From assembly GCA_027943335.1 (NCBI GenBank), contig BSBK01001538.1:434001-498000 (forward strand): a stretch of 64,000 nt of DNA, written 5' to 3'. The position numbers and the translations under genes were made by a program. The notes beneath the pieces are model-generated. The model was not told the DNA's origin and searched no databases. It was given only the letters and a program-made list of their open reading frames with translations. Source of the stretch: Chamaecyparis obtusa (Eukaryota > Streptophyta > Pinopsida > Cupressales > Cupressaceae). Shown here piece by piece: positions 11,600 through 24,550 of this stretch (positions within the stretch are counted from its first letter, which is position 1; every line of letters begins with the position of its first letter).

Positions 11600-14415
11600 C
11601 AAATAAGTTGCATAAATGAGAATCATTTTTGTTTTTGGCTTTTTCTTTTTTTCTGCTTCCCTATATTGTTGCAGAGGCGTATCTGTGTCCACATCGTCAT
11701 TTCTTCTCGATCGTGCACATGATCTCACTGTCCTTTGCAAAGGTGGGTCCTCTGCAATAACAAATAAAAGGATTCAATTAAATACATATTATCATAATTA
11801 GGGTTAATTTAAAAATATATTCATTATTGTTACAAGCATTTCAATACTTTAAAAAACATAAACGTGACGCTCTTTACCTTGTACAACGACATCATCTTGC
11901 TCGGTGGCTTGAACCTCAACACGCTCATCGGGAACAACCTCTACATCCCCTGCAACTGCAATACAAAATATTTTATTAATCCCAACACATTATAATTAAA
12001 TTTTTATTACTACACCAAATTCAATTTAAAATGTTTACTTGTATTAAATATTAATTAATCAAAATTCAAATAGAAAATGTATACCTTGAGTACTACAATT
12101 CACATTAGAATTGATGCCTTCGTCGTGCTCGGCTGGTGCAGTATCAATATCGGCAGGCTGTATTCCAATGCAAATAATTAGTTGGAACTTAACATCAAAT
12201 ACAGTAATTGGTAAAGTTTTCAACTTGAAATAAAAATCAATTGGCTTATTTACCTAATCAACAGATCCAACAAAAGAACCTTGTGCACTCATTGCTCGGT
12301 ATCATTCAACCACGACTTTATAGCCTTGTTTGTAGCCTATTTTTTTGTCCTCTTCTGTAATCAATTTTTTGAACTCCAAGGCCTGCATTTTTTATTGGTA
12401 TCATAAATTTTTATTGTAGTGAATTTCATCAAAATTAAATTGATTGCAATTTAATTATAAATATTTGCATACGATTTTTCATTTACTAATACTTACAACT
12501 TGTGCAACAAATTTTGAATATCCACTCGAGCCAAGCCTGTGTTGTCCGTGCTTTTGTTTTCTTGTTGTTGTTGCCTTTGTTGTGTCAGACAACCTATGTG
12601 ATGTTTGAAATATGTTAGATCACATAAGTATGAAGAGTAAATAGTACATAATTTCATTATTAACATTATCACGTACCTTCTTTCCTCGGGTGATACTACT
12701 CATCCACCATGTCTTGCACTTCTCTCAAGTGCATTTTTTTAAAGATCCTCCCACTCATTAATAGGAATATAGGGAGGCCGCTCGTAATAAGGGTTGTGTT
12801 CTATTTGGCTCCTGTAGTTGTCCCTAATATACTTCAAAATAGTGCCTGCTTTGTTAAGGAGTCTAAGTTTATGAAAGACTTCATGTCCAAAAAGTGTTGT
12901 CATAGAGTCAATGAGTTTATTCTTTAACCCTTTATCTTGTAATGACCACCTTTTAAGAAAAAAAATTGTTAGATTCATAAATAAAGTGAAGCTACCTTTT
13001 AATATACTTGAAAAAAGGGATGAAATGAAATCTAATCCTGCAATGAAATCAAAATATGATACCATGTGCATATGGTCGGCCCAAAAATGTGCAAACATTC
13101 ATCATTAAGTTTTTCATAAAATAGATTATTCCCTGCAAGATAATTACGAGATTATTATAATTAGTTATTGCAAGGGACCACACAAGGGGTTAGTGCATTA
13201 CATTATGAGTATTATATTGTATAGTAAGAGAAAGGATCAGTATTATATTGTATAGTAAAAGAAAGGATCAGTCTTTAAAGTACTTGGAAGCTGGGCTACT
13301 CTCAAAGGAAGTCCATCTTCATTTCTCACGAGCAATTGATCACACTGTATTGTTCCCGTACATTTAACACGAGTACATACATGAATTGCATTATCGCCTC
13401 CTACATAAAATGAATTCAATATTACAAAATCCCCCCTAAGAAAGAATATATAGTTCAAGTGAAATAAACACATGATAAATAAGAGAGAAAAATAGGAGTC
13501 TACTTACTAGTAGTAGGTGTTGCCATCGCATCTATGGTCATGCTATGTGTTGCCAACATTGCAGACGAAACTACCTTTGTGGATCTGATCCTCGTATGAG
13601 GCATTGTACTCAACATAGGTTCAATAGCAGGTGTTGAACAAAAATACTGTTAGAGCATAAAAAAATATGGATAACCATGGACAAGATGGAGGATAAAACA
13701 TGTGATGTACCATCTGAAGTATTTGCATCTGAGGTAATTCCCTTTAATCTATTTAGCATCCCCTATAAAGAGAACACATACATTTTAGTTAATGACATAA
13801 ATAAAATAATATACTATAAAAATCATTATTGAACTTTTATTATAATTAAAAACTACATTAATATTTACTCTATAGTTTTGAACACAACCAATCAACATAT
13901 CCACTACCCTCTGTATTTCAGGAGTGTGAGGTTGAATATTTTCCATTCGAGCTAACTCTTTTGATATTGCACGAAGGACCCTTTCTAGTGCAACCATAGG
14001 ATTAACCTTTGATAAAAAATCAACATCGAATGGATCTTGCTCATTCTGCGGCTCCTCATGGACTACTTGTTCCTTTCCCTTTTTCTGATCAACACTTGTT
14101 TGTGAGAACAATATTATTAGCCCTTTATTTAAAAGCAATCCAAAATAGTAGAACAACAAAAAATATGCATTAACATAACAAAAAATATGTATTAACATTT
14201 TCTTGTATGTGCATTTGTACAATAACAATGGTTTTTACCTGTCGGGAAGAAGAAGTCCCATGGAAACTATCACTGTCGTGTGTATCATGTGGCTCTTGAT
14301 CTACTATAGCTTTGTATTTCAAAAAAATCATTCAGACATGTTAAAACATATGTGTTCTTATTCTAAGTTACGTTGAATAATAGACAATTATCAAAATGTG
14401 TACCACCTTGTCCAT
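11600..14415 (-). pseudogene. CACTA-encoded Transposase_24-like protein, multi-exon
   Basis: Several minus-strand stretches are bounded by plausible splice sites. A start ATG GAC AAG sits at 14415-14407; further exons lie near 14303-14239, 14090-13865, 13760-13700, 13640-13510, 13420-13245, 12950-12690, 12602-12492, 12395-12265, 12159-12085, 11957-11878 and 11756-11610. The exon at about 12950-12739 reads LLNKAGTILKYIRDNYRSQI then NPYYERPPYIPINEWEDL. The exon after it reads HGQHRLGSSGYSKFVAQV before a GTAAGT donor. This order (basic helix, ..W.., then R/K-rich plus SGYSKF) resembles plant Ptta/En/Spm Transposase_24 proteins. The tail is acidic, then KKKKPKTK. A stop/frameshift after EWEDL and stops near 12280-12320 suggest decay. 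It may bind subterminal repeats. Confidence 0.5.
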
Positions 14416-14589
14416 GATAGTGATGGGGTTTTTTGTAGCTATGCGATTCAAATTGTAATCGATAAGCAGCTCCTCACCTCTACGTATTGATTTGATCGCA
14501 CATACAAATACGCGATTCCCTCGCGCGCCTCAAATATGCAATTGAGTTGCTTCTTAGTTGACATGCGCCTCATGAGCTCACTGTTTAAT

Positions 14590-15020
14590 ACTGACATTGT
14601 TTACATATTTTCATTTGGAATGCTTGATGATCCGCGAGCTTTGAGAGCTAGGACATCATTTCTATTACCTTCAAGGCATTGTGTGAAGTGTTTGATCTCT
14701 CTTTATTTATTTTGTTGTTGATATTCACTATGTGGTACTCCTTGTTTATGATCATTTCGTGAGGAAATGTCTTGATGGTTCGCGGGTTGCAAGCTAGGGC
14801 ATCATGCATTGTTTATAAGCTCACTATTTGAGCACCGACCAATCAAATAGGGACACGAGGTGCTCAAACAGTGAGCTCATAAACAATGCATGATGCCCTA
14901 GCTTGCAGCTCACGAGCTATCAAGACATTTCCTCATGAAATGATCATAAACGGGGAGTACCACATAGTGAATATCAACAACAAACAAATAAAGAGAGATC
15001 AAACACTTCACACAATATAT
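14590..15020. repeat. Inverted pair of R240 modules around a GAGCACC/GGTGCTC hairpin
   Basis: A minus-oriented copy (about 14590-14830) and a plus-oriented copy (about 14860-15020) of a roughly 240-bp module face each other. The module contains catttcctcatgaaatga, ggggagtaccacatagtg and gatcaaacacttcacacaat. Between them gagcacc (14839-14845) pairs with ggtgctc across the phrase caatcaaataggga. The module occurs ten times inside the CACTA element. Confidence 0.7.
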
Positions 15021-16269
15021 GTTGTTCTATAAGATTTGATTAAGACTAAATATATTGTTTTATTAAAATTTTATTAAGACAAAGTATTTTGGGTTAGTTT
15101 TATGTTGTTTTATAAGATTTTATTAAGACTAAATATATGATGTAAACTTATAATTATACCTGATATATATATACTTCAAAGGAGGAATTATAAAATATAG
15201 TTGTAGGTAGTTATCTCTTCTATAATGATGGAGGAGTGAAAGGTAATGATCAATGAGGTTGCTGCTATTAGATCGTACATTAATACACTTACTATTTTGA
15301 ATTTGAGCTCGGGTATCATGCAATGTTATTGCTGTCATTGCATGCTTGTTGTTGTTGTGCACCATATATTATTTTATACACTGTTTATTTCATTGAGACC
15401 GTGAGCTTGACATTTGTAATGTATTTTCTGTTATTGGATCAATGCTACCATGTTGTTGAGGCTGTAGATGCATTGAATCACCACTGCCATTCTATTTTTA
15501 TAGCAGCAATATAACAAACAGAGCACCGTCCAATCAAATAAGGACATCAGTAAGACATTTAATGCATTATTACTTCATCATGATGATAAAAATTACATTG
15601 GCTCAAAGCACATAGAATGTGGGTAGATGCATTGAATCACCACTTCCATTCTATTTTGATGAAGAGGAACTATGTTATAAAATTTCAAGGCATCAAATTT
15701 TATAACCGTACATATATTTTATGAGTATAACTATATAACGGAAGATCACCCACATGCCTTGGTTGTTATTGGTCTATGAAAGGTTTTGGTTTGCCTTTCC
15801 CAATTGAGATGTCATCCTAAGATTCAAAAGGACCAAGGTAATAATAAGTCTTGAACATAAATGCATGATTGTGGATACTCAAGTAGGAGTTGTGATGCAA
15901 AGGAAGAACACTTATATGAGTTTACCCACATAAGGACAATGGTTTCATTCATCTTTCTTTCAAGTGCTCTTGGGTACTTTCCTTGGCCTCTAGGCTTGGG
16001 CATCCTATAGGGGTTGAACCAAAATTACGGAGGCAATAAGAACACATAGAACAACAGGTTTGGGGATTTAGACTTATGTTCAATCCTTAGTAATGGTTTG
16101 GGGAACTAATTACTAGATGAGTGACTACAGTACCCTAGTTTGCATTATTAGACGATCTTGTTTAATTTGTGTTCATTTCATGCAAAGATACATGTAAAGA
16201 AAAATAAATTTTTGCATCTAAAGATTACATATATATATGAAAAATAACTTGTATATATTATACAAGGAA

Positions 16270-16560
16270 AATAACATTCAAAAGAAAATACAAGAGTACA
16301 TGCATACATAAGAGGATGGACATAAATAATAAGGGTGCCAGACATTGCCTGAAGTGATGAATTCTTGACCCGGGTATGAATCTAGTGTGCCTCTGTGTGA
16401 TCCAGAACCTGCAAAGAAAAAAGAGATGGGGGTTAGATAAAAAATATCTAAGCAATGAATGACATCCTATTACTGATCCTCATCTACAATTATGTATGTG
16501 CATAGTCAAGCCATACACTTCTAAAAGAAAAACCATGCTACAGGACATGTGCACTCAGAA
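16270..16560. repeat. Dispersed module, copy 1 of 3
   Basis: This stretch contains acattgcctgaagt, atgatccagaacctgcaa and tactgatcctcatctacaat. Diverged copies occur at 20869-21170 and 23010-23220, all inside the CACTA element. It has no coding content that I recognise. Confidence 0.6.
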
Positions 16561-17530
16561 GAATGTTGCAGAGAGTAAATGGCTGCATTTATGTTTGCAT
16601 GAACACCTGGTGAGTCACTATTGTGACTACATCATTCAAACAGTCCAACAACAACACTAGATGTTGCTATTTCATTTGGTGTTGCTGTGACATCATTTCC
16701 AAATGATGCACTCATAACAGTCACACACCATGCCCATCAACACAAGGCAGTCATGAGCAAGCATGAGTAAGCAATGGAAGGGGCATACATCATCATCAAA
16801 TCAGAGGAGAAAAAATATCAAATCTGAATATTAAGGGAGGAGTACATCATGGATTTCAAGTAAAGATCATAACATCACAACATGGTTGGCAGCCCCAAGG
16901 AGGCCCCATTGCATGCAGTGAGTAAGCTACATCAAAACAAAGAGGTACATAAATTTGCATCATCTATACATTAATGCTATGGTATGAAGTATATTTGAAT
17001 CTGCATTTTAAAGGATAAGTAAGAAAGTTGCATGATGCTAGTGAAATTAACAAAGGTACATATCTAATGAAGTAACAAAGCTACCCACATTCTATGTGCT
17101 TTGAGCCAATAAAATTTTTATCATCATGATGAAGTAATAATGCATTAAATGTCTTACTGATGTCCTTATTTGATTGGACAGTGCTCTGTTTGTTATATTG
17201 CTGCTATCAAAATAGAATGACAATGGTGATTCAATGCATTTATAGCCTCAACAACATGGTGACATCGATCCAATAACAGAAAATGCATTACAAATGTCAA
17301 GCTCACAGTCTCAATGAAATAAACAGTGTATAAAACAATATATGGTGCACAACAGCAACAAGCATGCAATGACAACAATAACATTGCATGATGTCCGAGT
17401 TCAAATTCAAAACAATAAGTGTATTAATGTATGATCTAATAGCAGCAACCTCATTGATCATTACCTTTCACTCCTCCATCATTATAGAAGAGATAACTAC
17501 CTACAACTATATTTCATAATTCCTCCTTTG

Positions 17531-17642
<112 letters not shown>

Positions 17643-17754
17643 AGTATAATTATGAGTTTACATCATATATTTAGTCTTAATAAAATCTTATAAAACAACA
17701 TAAAACTAACCCAAAATATTTTGTCTTAATAAAATTTTATAAAACAACATACAT

Positions 17755-18760
17755 TGTGTGAAGTGTTTGATCTCTTTTTATTTGTTTTGTTGTTGATATT
17801 CACTATGTGGCACTCCTTATTTATGATCATTTCATGAGGAAATGTCTTGATGGCTCACGGGATGCAAGCTAGGGCATCATGCATTGTTTATGAGCTCACT
17901 GTTTGAGCACCAACCAATCAAATAGGAACATGAGGTGCTCAAACAGTGAGCTTATAAACAATGCATGATGCCTTAGTTTGCAGCCTGTGAGCCATCAAGA
18001 CATTTCCTCATGAAATGATCATAAACGGGGAGTACCACATAGTGAATATCAATAAAACAAATAAAGAAAGATCAAACACTTCACACAATGCCTTGAAGGT
18101 AATAGAAACGATGCCCTAGCTCTCAAAGCTTGCGGGTCATCAACTATTCCAAATGAAAAGATGTAAACAATGCCAGTATTAAATAATGAGCTCATGAACA
18201 ATGTATGATACCCCAACTTGCAACCCGCAAGCCATCAAGACATTTCCTCATGAAATGATCATAAACAGGGAGTACCACATAGCTAGTGAATATCAACAAC
18301 AAAACAAATAGAGAGAGATCAAAAACTTTACACAATATATGTTGTTTTATAAGATTTTATCAAGACTAAATATATTGTTTCATTAAGATTTTATTAAGAC
18401 AAAGTATTTTGGGTTAGTTTTATGTTATTTTATAAGATATTTATTAAGACTAAATATATGATGTAAACTCAATATAACAAACAGAGCACCGACTAATCAA
18501 ATAGGGACATGAGGTGCTCAAATAATGAGCTCATAAACAATGCATGATGCCCTAGCTTGCAGTGCGCGAGCCATCAAGACATTTCCTCATGAAATGATCA
18601 TAAATAGGGAATACCACATAGTGAATATCAACAACAAAATAAATAAAGAGAGATCAAACACTTCACACAATGCCTTGAAGGTAATAGCAACGATGCCCTA
18701 GCTCTCAAAGCTCGTGGGTCATCGAGCATTCCAAATGCTAAGATGTAAACAATGTCATCC
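17755..18760. repeat. R240 modules, copies 3 to 6
   Basis: Copy 3 is minus-oriented (about 17755-17905). Copies 4 (about 17945-18180), 5 (18180-18340) and 6 (18500-18760) are plus-oriented. Copies 3 and 4 again face each other around a gagcacc..ggtgctc hairpin (about 17906-17941), repeating the arrangement at 14590-15020. Copies 4 and 5 are spaced by about 235 bases. Confidence 0.65.
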
Positions 18761-18806
18761 AGACATGTGTACTATGAGCTTTCCTACAACAAATGGACTT
18801 GTGATG

Positions 18807-20503
18807 GTAGAACCATGCAAATCCTCCATCAATGTGATCACTCTAAAAGGAGTCCAAAGAAAAATTGAGTTTTCTAATGCTATAACAAAAAATCAAGCTA
18901 AGGGAGCGATGAGCGGGAATGGGAGCAGTGCGCACGGCGGAGGGTCTAGGGTTTGTAGCGAAAATGGAGAAGGGGAGGATGCAGAGGGAGGGGAAGGAGG
19001 CAACGATGATGATGGAGGGAAGGATGAAGTTGCTGTCGACCTCAAACCTTTGTTGGGCAGCTTTTATTGTTGTGCCAGGAGTGTTTGGGAGGCTCATTTC
19101 ATGGGTGTTGCTTGTGTTACCTCAGCCTCAGCAGCTAGGGTGTTTGGGCTCTATTTTTTGGGAGAAAGGAAGAGGAGGTCGAGACCTTGGGTGCCCCCAA
19201 TGTGGTTGATGGTGGAGATACGTCCTGTGGGGGATCTCTGCATGTTTCTAATGAAATAGTTTACAATGATGTTGGAGGCCAGTCTCTGGTGTGCTTCCTG
19301 TATCTTCTTGAGCCTAAGGAGGTGGGGAAACAAGATTCTTTTTGTTTTTTCTACCTGTTTTGTGGTAGAGGGAGTAGCTCTCATGTGGGAGAGCCTCTCT
19401 GGTTTTCTTTCTTTGAAATGCTTTCTTGGGGGTTTGAGAATGCTTTTGCCAGAAGGCTTGTCTTCTGCTTTGTTGAGCTTGTCTCTTCCCCTTCTTTTCT
19501 GGTTTCAGTTGTGGTCGATTTTGTCCCTCCTTTGGCCTATGTCTTTATTTGGAGCAGGGACTGTTCCTTTTCCATTCTTTTTCCTCTTAGCAATATTCCT
19601 ATCGAGGGGGAGCTCATCCCTATTGAGGTGGGATTTCTTCTCGTGGTTTATTGGTGGAAGATTCCTTCTCTTCTTATGCTTTCCTCTCCCTTGAATCCTA
19701 TAGAGGGGGAAGATCCTATTGAGGCAGAAGCCCATCCTATTGAGATGGATAGTGGCTATTGGGTGGAGGCGAGTAGCGACGTTTGGTTTTTTCCATCTTT
19801 GAATGACTTGAAGGTGTTGTGGATCAGGATGGAGGATGACCCTTGTCTTAAGTGGGCAAAGGGGATTGTTTTGGGTTGCCAGTTTAAAGCTGGGGAGATG
19901 CTTTTGGTGCTGGCAAGTCTATGGGTTTGGGACATTATTCATTTCAGGCCTAGCATCAAGTGGATTGGTGCTAAAAGAAACCATAGAGATATCTCCTTGA
20001 TGCAGCTAGTTATGGATTTAAGTTTTAGAGTTATCTCTAAAGATGTGTTTGAGGGCATCTGTGTGTCCCATATGTTAAAGTTTTTAGGGGCTGTTGCTCT
20101 GCTGGTTGCTGGTAGGAGTGTGCAGATGGATGCTGCAAATTTTCAAGGGCCCATCATGGCTAAGGGTTTTCGATTATGGTTAAAGGCATATTTTAGGGCT
20201 TTTTCACTCTATGAAGATGGTGTTGTGGTTTCTGGGTTCCTTGCAAAAACCCAGGACATCTGTTTGGGGAGATATAATTCTCCAGCAAACTATTTGGTGT
20301 GAGGTGTTTGCCTATCTTCTGTGCAGGTGGGTCCTAAGTGTTTTATCTTAAGTAATTGTTGTTTGATTTATTGCTGTGGGCTGCAGGTTTAAAATGATCA
20401 TACTTATGCAGCGTTTCACTTTGTTTGGGTTCCAGATTCCCTCCAAAATTTGAGTGTACAGGGTTTTGAGGCCCCTTCAAAACCTTCTTTTACCATAATA
20501 AAA
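18807..20503 (+). mobile_element. LINE-like (non-LTR) retroposon insertion, 1.7 kb
   Basis: A 19-bp direct repeat, aacaaatggacttgtgatg, flanks the segment (18788-18806 and 20504-20522). The insert ends in ttttaccataataaaaa just before the second copy. A long TSD with an A-rich 3' end is the signature of target-primed reverse transcription by LINEs or LINE-mobilised RNA. The interior is richer in G and C than its surroundings and carries a 371-codon open frame. I see no reverse transcriptase or endonuclease motif, so it is a truncated LINE, a non-autonomous relative, or a retrocopied transcript. It sits inside the CACTA element. Confidence 0.6.
19187..20302 (+). CDS. Unidentified 371-residue ORF in the LINE-like insert
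   Basis: An uninterrupted frame from ATG 19187 to TGA 20302, the longest in the window. The N-terminal half is rich in F, L, V and S with several hydrophobic runs. The middle has repeated PIE motifs (IPIEGELIPIEV, NPIEGEDPIEAEAHPIEM). The C-terminal half contains WAKGIVLGCQFKAGEMLLVL and FRLWLKAYFRAFSLYEDG. I do not recognise the family. It could be the ORF1 or 3' part of a LINE, or chance openness in GC-richer DNA. An overlapping frame (18714-19259) encodes a Gly/Asp/Glu-rich stretch and may be the start of the same original reading frame. Expression is not shown. Confidence 0.35.
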   Translation: MGAPNVVDGGDTSCGGSLHVSNEIVYNDVGGQSLVCFLYLLEPKEVGKQDSFCFFYLFCGRGSSSHVGEPLWFSFFEMLSWGFENAFARRLVFCFVELVSSPSFLVSVVVDFVPPLAYVFIWSRDCSFSILFPLSNIPIEGELIPIEVGFLLVVYWWKIPSLLMLSSPLNPIEGEDPIEAEAHPIEMDSGYWVEASSDVWFFPSLNDLKVLWIRMEDDPCLKWAKGIVLGCQFKAGEMLLVLASLWVWDIIHFRPSIKWIGAKRNHRDISLMQLVMDLSFRVISKDVFEGICVSHMLKFLGAVALLVAGRSVQMDAANFQGPIMAKGFRLWLKAYFRAFSLYEDGVVVSGFLAKTQDICLGRYNSPANYLV

Positions 20504-20868
20504 AACAAATGGACTTGTGATGATTTTCACAATGGTACATGTGTTGAAGGAAAGCTCAAAGTACTGCTTAGGAAAATATGAATGTTCATCACTTGTGCAT
20601 ATCAGATTTGATCAGAGAAGGTATATGCACAATAAAACAAATAAAGAGAGATCAAACACTTCACACAATGCCTTGAAGGTAATAGAAACAATCAAACACT
20701 TCAAAATAGGGACATCAGTAATAAAATAGGGACATCAAATAGGGACATTAGCAATAAAATAATACACTTACTGTTTTGAATTTGAGCTCATAAAGATTAA
20801 GATATCCCTATTTTATTACTGATGTCCCTATTTACACATTTTTATCAAATGACCCAAAAACATCAAGA

Positions 20869-21170
20869 ATGGTCCTATATGGTCACTAATAGCCAACTTT
20901 TAGAAGAATATGAATGAATACACAAACATACATAATTGGATGAACATAAATAATGAAGGTACCAAACATTGCCTGAAGTAATGAAGTGTTGACCCAGGGT
21001 TCAATCCAATACGCTCGTGTATGATCCAAAACCTCCAAGGAAAGAAAATATGGGGTTAGATCCAAAAGATCTAAACAATGTCTGACACCCTATTACTGAT
21101 CCTCATCTACAATTATGCATGTGCATAGTCAAGCCATACACTTCTAAAATGAACTATGCTACAGAACATG
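20869..21170. repeat. Dispersed module, copy 2 of 3
   Basis: Contains tggtcctatatggtcactaa, accaaacattgcctgaagta, tactgatcctcatctacaat and aagccatacacttctaaa. It is related to 16270-16560 and 23010-23220. Confidence 0.6.
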
Positions 21171-22599
21171 GGTGTGTGTTAATGTGATTCAAAAGCTATT
21201 ATGGAAGATTATTTTATTGTTGAGATAAGGATATCTTAATTCTACAAGAATAAATGTTTTGAGAAATATTTGAATTTAATTTTGACAATAACATGAGGAG
21301 TGATATATTTCAAGCTTCAGTGAGACTTCATACCACGCAGTGTTCGTAGATTACGTTCAATGTGTTATTTACGCTTGTATTGGTGGAAAAAATCTTGAAA
21401 ATGCGCAAAAGAGATTGCATTCAACCATGTTGTTTATATGACACATGTAGTTTACCTCCAGCCTAAATCAGCATTGCGTACAAATCTGTGGACGGTGCGT
21501 GGTATGAAGCCTCGCTCAAGCTTGAAAATGATAAGCATTATGATGCTGAGGTATGGTGTGGTAAGCATAAGTATAGTTTCTTGTAAGCTGCTATTTGTAT
21601 AGTTTTTTTCTTTAATAGTTGCAGAATCCAGCTTCTCCTATACTTACACGTATGTATACATTTTGGGCTTGGCTTTAATGTCATGTAAATTTGAGTGAAA
21701 TGGTAATAATATTTAAAAACAACAAGTATGGCATTTTAAACAAGTATGCATATACATTATATAACATGAATGATATATTTTAATGTAAACACTTAATGAG
21801 AAGGATGCCTATATAACATGAGGAGTGATATATTTTAATGGCAGTGGACATAGAAATTGCAGTGAAACTCTGTAATTTATTATTGTAAGTGGACATAGAA
21901 ATTGCAGTGTAAGTAGTAGGATGATTGTAAGTGGACATAGAAATTGTAGTGAAATTCTATAATTTATTATGGCTCAGTGTTGTATATCCATAGTCAATGT
22001 CTATTTAAATTTTAGGATGATACTTATATGATGGCTTAAGTAAATTGTTCTTACCTTGAGACTAGTACACCATGAGATTAGAAGAATGGTTGTTATAATA
22101 GCAACTGTGTCTGTGGGATAGTTTTATATTTTGTATTAAATGATGATACATATGTGTTTCTTCCTTTTACAACAGTTTATATTTTGATACTTATATCTTG
22201 AATTGTCAAATGACTAATGAGTGATAATTTCAAAAGTGTAACATAATTAAAGACATGTGAATTCATATTGTACTTAATCTGAATGTCACTGTGTAATATT
22301 TTTACTTACGATATTTCAGGACCCCTCTCTATTTTAAATTAACCTATGACTTCAAATGATGAATTATGAAATATAGTTGTAGGTAGTTATCTCTTCTATA
22401 ATGATGGAGTGAAAGGTAATGATCAATAAGGTTGCTGCTATTAGATCATACATTAATACACTTACTATTTTGATAGCAATAACATTGCATGATGCCAGAG
22501 CTCAAATTCAAAATAGTAAGTGTATTATTTTATTACTAATGTCCCTATTTGATCTAATAACATCAATATAACAAACAAAGCACCGACCAATCAAATAGG
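21171..22599. other. CACTA interior with a short tandem repeat
   Basis: No gene is seen. Between about 21838 and 21960 the phrase gtggacatagaaattgcagtg occurs three times in tandem-like spacing. The stretch 22370-22510 repeats part of the inverted-repeat arm (gttgtaggtagttatctctt, then gctgctattagatc). The remainder is unassigned. Confidence 0.4.
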
Positions 22600-24200
22600 G
22601 ACATGAGGTGCTCAAACAGTGAGCTCATAAACAATGCATGATGCCCTAGCTTGCAGCCCGCAAGCCATCAAGATATTTCTTCATGAAATGATCATAAACG
22701 GGGAGTACCACATAGTGAATATCAACAACAAAACAAATAAAGAGAGATCAAACACTTCACACAATGCCTTGAAGGTAATAGCAATGATGCCCTAGCTCTC
22801 AAAGCTCGCGGGTCATCGAGCATTCCAAATGCAAAGATGAAAACAATGCCAGTATTAACATTCATATTTTGTCATTAAATCAACAAATGTCATCAAAATG
22901 AAATTGAGTTAATGAGAAGACAAAGCTTGAATGCCTACGTCAAGTCATGACTGCCATATAAAGATCAAATGCTAAGAAACTATGTTAAAAAATTTCATGC
23001 GAAATTTCATAAAAAATGGTCCTATATGGTCACTAATAGCCAACTTTAAGAAGAATGTGAATGAATATGAAAACATACATAAGTGGATGAACATAAATAA
23101 TGAAGGTACCAAACATTGCCTGAAGTAATAAAGTGTTGACTCAGGGTTCAATCCAGTATACTCTTGTATGATCCAAAACCTGCAAGGAAGGAAAAAATGG
23201 GGTTAGATCCAAAGGACATTATTAGGGCACTATTTCTCCTTGACTGTATTCTTTTGGGGTCTGATCTATTGTAGTTGTTTCTTTTTTCTTTGAATAATTG
23301 TTTACAATTACTTTTGATGCAATATTTGTGTGAAGAACAAGAACAAAATGGTGAATGAGTGTATTTGACAAAGATAAACATGACACATTTTGTTGGGTTG
23401 ATTGGGTTGGCCATTGTACCATTTACATGGCATGGCCAGATATTAAACAGTGAGCTCATGAACAATGTCAGCATTAAACAATGAGCTCATGAACAATGTA
23501 TGATGCCCTAGCTTGCAGCCCGCGAACCATCAAGACATTTCCTCATGAAATGTTCATAAACGGGGAGTACCACATAGTGAATATCAACAACAAAACAAAT
23601 AAAGAGAGATCAAACACTTTACACTGCCTTGAAGGTAATATAAATGATGCCCTAGCTTTCAAAGCTTGTAGGTCATCAAGCATTCCAAATGAAAAGATGT
23701 AAACAATGCTAGTATTAAACAGTGAGCTCATGAACAATGTATGATGCCCTAACTGGCAGCCCGCGAGCCATCAAGACATTTCCTCATGAAATGATCATAA
23801 ACAGATAGTACCACATAATGAATATCAATAGAAAAATAAATAAAAAGAGATCAAACACTTCACACAATGCCTTGAAGGTAATAGCAATGATGCCCTAGCT
23901 CTCAAAGCTCGCGGGTTATCAAACATTCCAAATGAAAAGATGTAAACAATGCCAGTATTAAACAATGAGCTCATGAACAATGTATGATGCCCTAGCTTGC
24001 AGCCTGCGAGCCATCAAGATATTTCCTCATGAAATGATCATAAACAGGGAGTACCACATAGTGAATATCAACAACAAAATAAATAAAGAGAGATCAAACA
24101 CTTCACACAATGCCTTGAAGGTAATAGAAATGATGCCCTAGCTCTCCAAGCTCGTGGGTCATTGAGCATTCCAAATGGTAAGATGTAAACAATGCCACTA
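22600..24200. repeat. R240 modules, copies 7 to 10, partly tandem
   Basis: Copy 7 lies at about 22600-22860. Copies 8, 9 and 10 follow in tandem at about 23455-23710, 23715-23955 and 23960-24200, spaced by about 240 bases. Each holds gccatcaagacatttcctca, ccacatagtgaatatcaa and gatgccctagctctcaaagc. Copies 7 and 8 are separated by the dispersed module copy at 23010-23220 and an unrelated 240-bp stretch. Confidence 0.7.
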
Positions 24201-24289
24201 TTAACGATGCTAAGATGTAAACAATGCCACTGAAATTGAGTTAATGAGAAGACAAAGCTCAAATTCCTACCTCGAGCCAGTAACCTCTT

Positions 24290-24550
24290 CCCACATAGTG
24301 TCGGCCTCTTCGCGCATGCCAAACTCGAATGCCCTCTTCGCACCATGCAAAAGTGTAGTGCCGTCTTCGCGACAACTCTTCGAATTCACAAAAATTACAA
24401 ATGACATTTTTTTGTTGTTGTTTAAAGGGGTGTCACAATTACGATGTTATCGTCGTTATTACGACACCGTCGGGGGTGCTTGCAAAAAAAAACACAAAAA
24501 ACAAACACAAATTGTAGTAGCGTTGAAATTCGACCCTAAATGTTGTAGTG
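24290..24550. repeat. CACTA 3' subterminal region and terminus
   Basis: This end holds gtcgttattacgacaccgtc (from about 24452), matching cgacattacgacaccaccc in the 5' subterminal region, plus several cttcgcg words. It closes with tgttgtagtg at 24541-24550, the reverse complement of the CACTACAACA terminus. The TSD aat follows. Confidence 0.75.

Noticed and set aside
15323..15514. Cys/His-rich small ORF
   Set aside because: It is part of the inverted-repeat arm, and its near mirror at 17193-17384 shows that it is repeat sequence.
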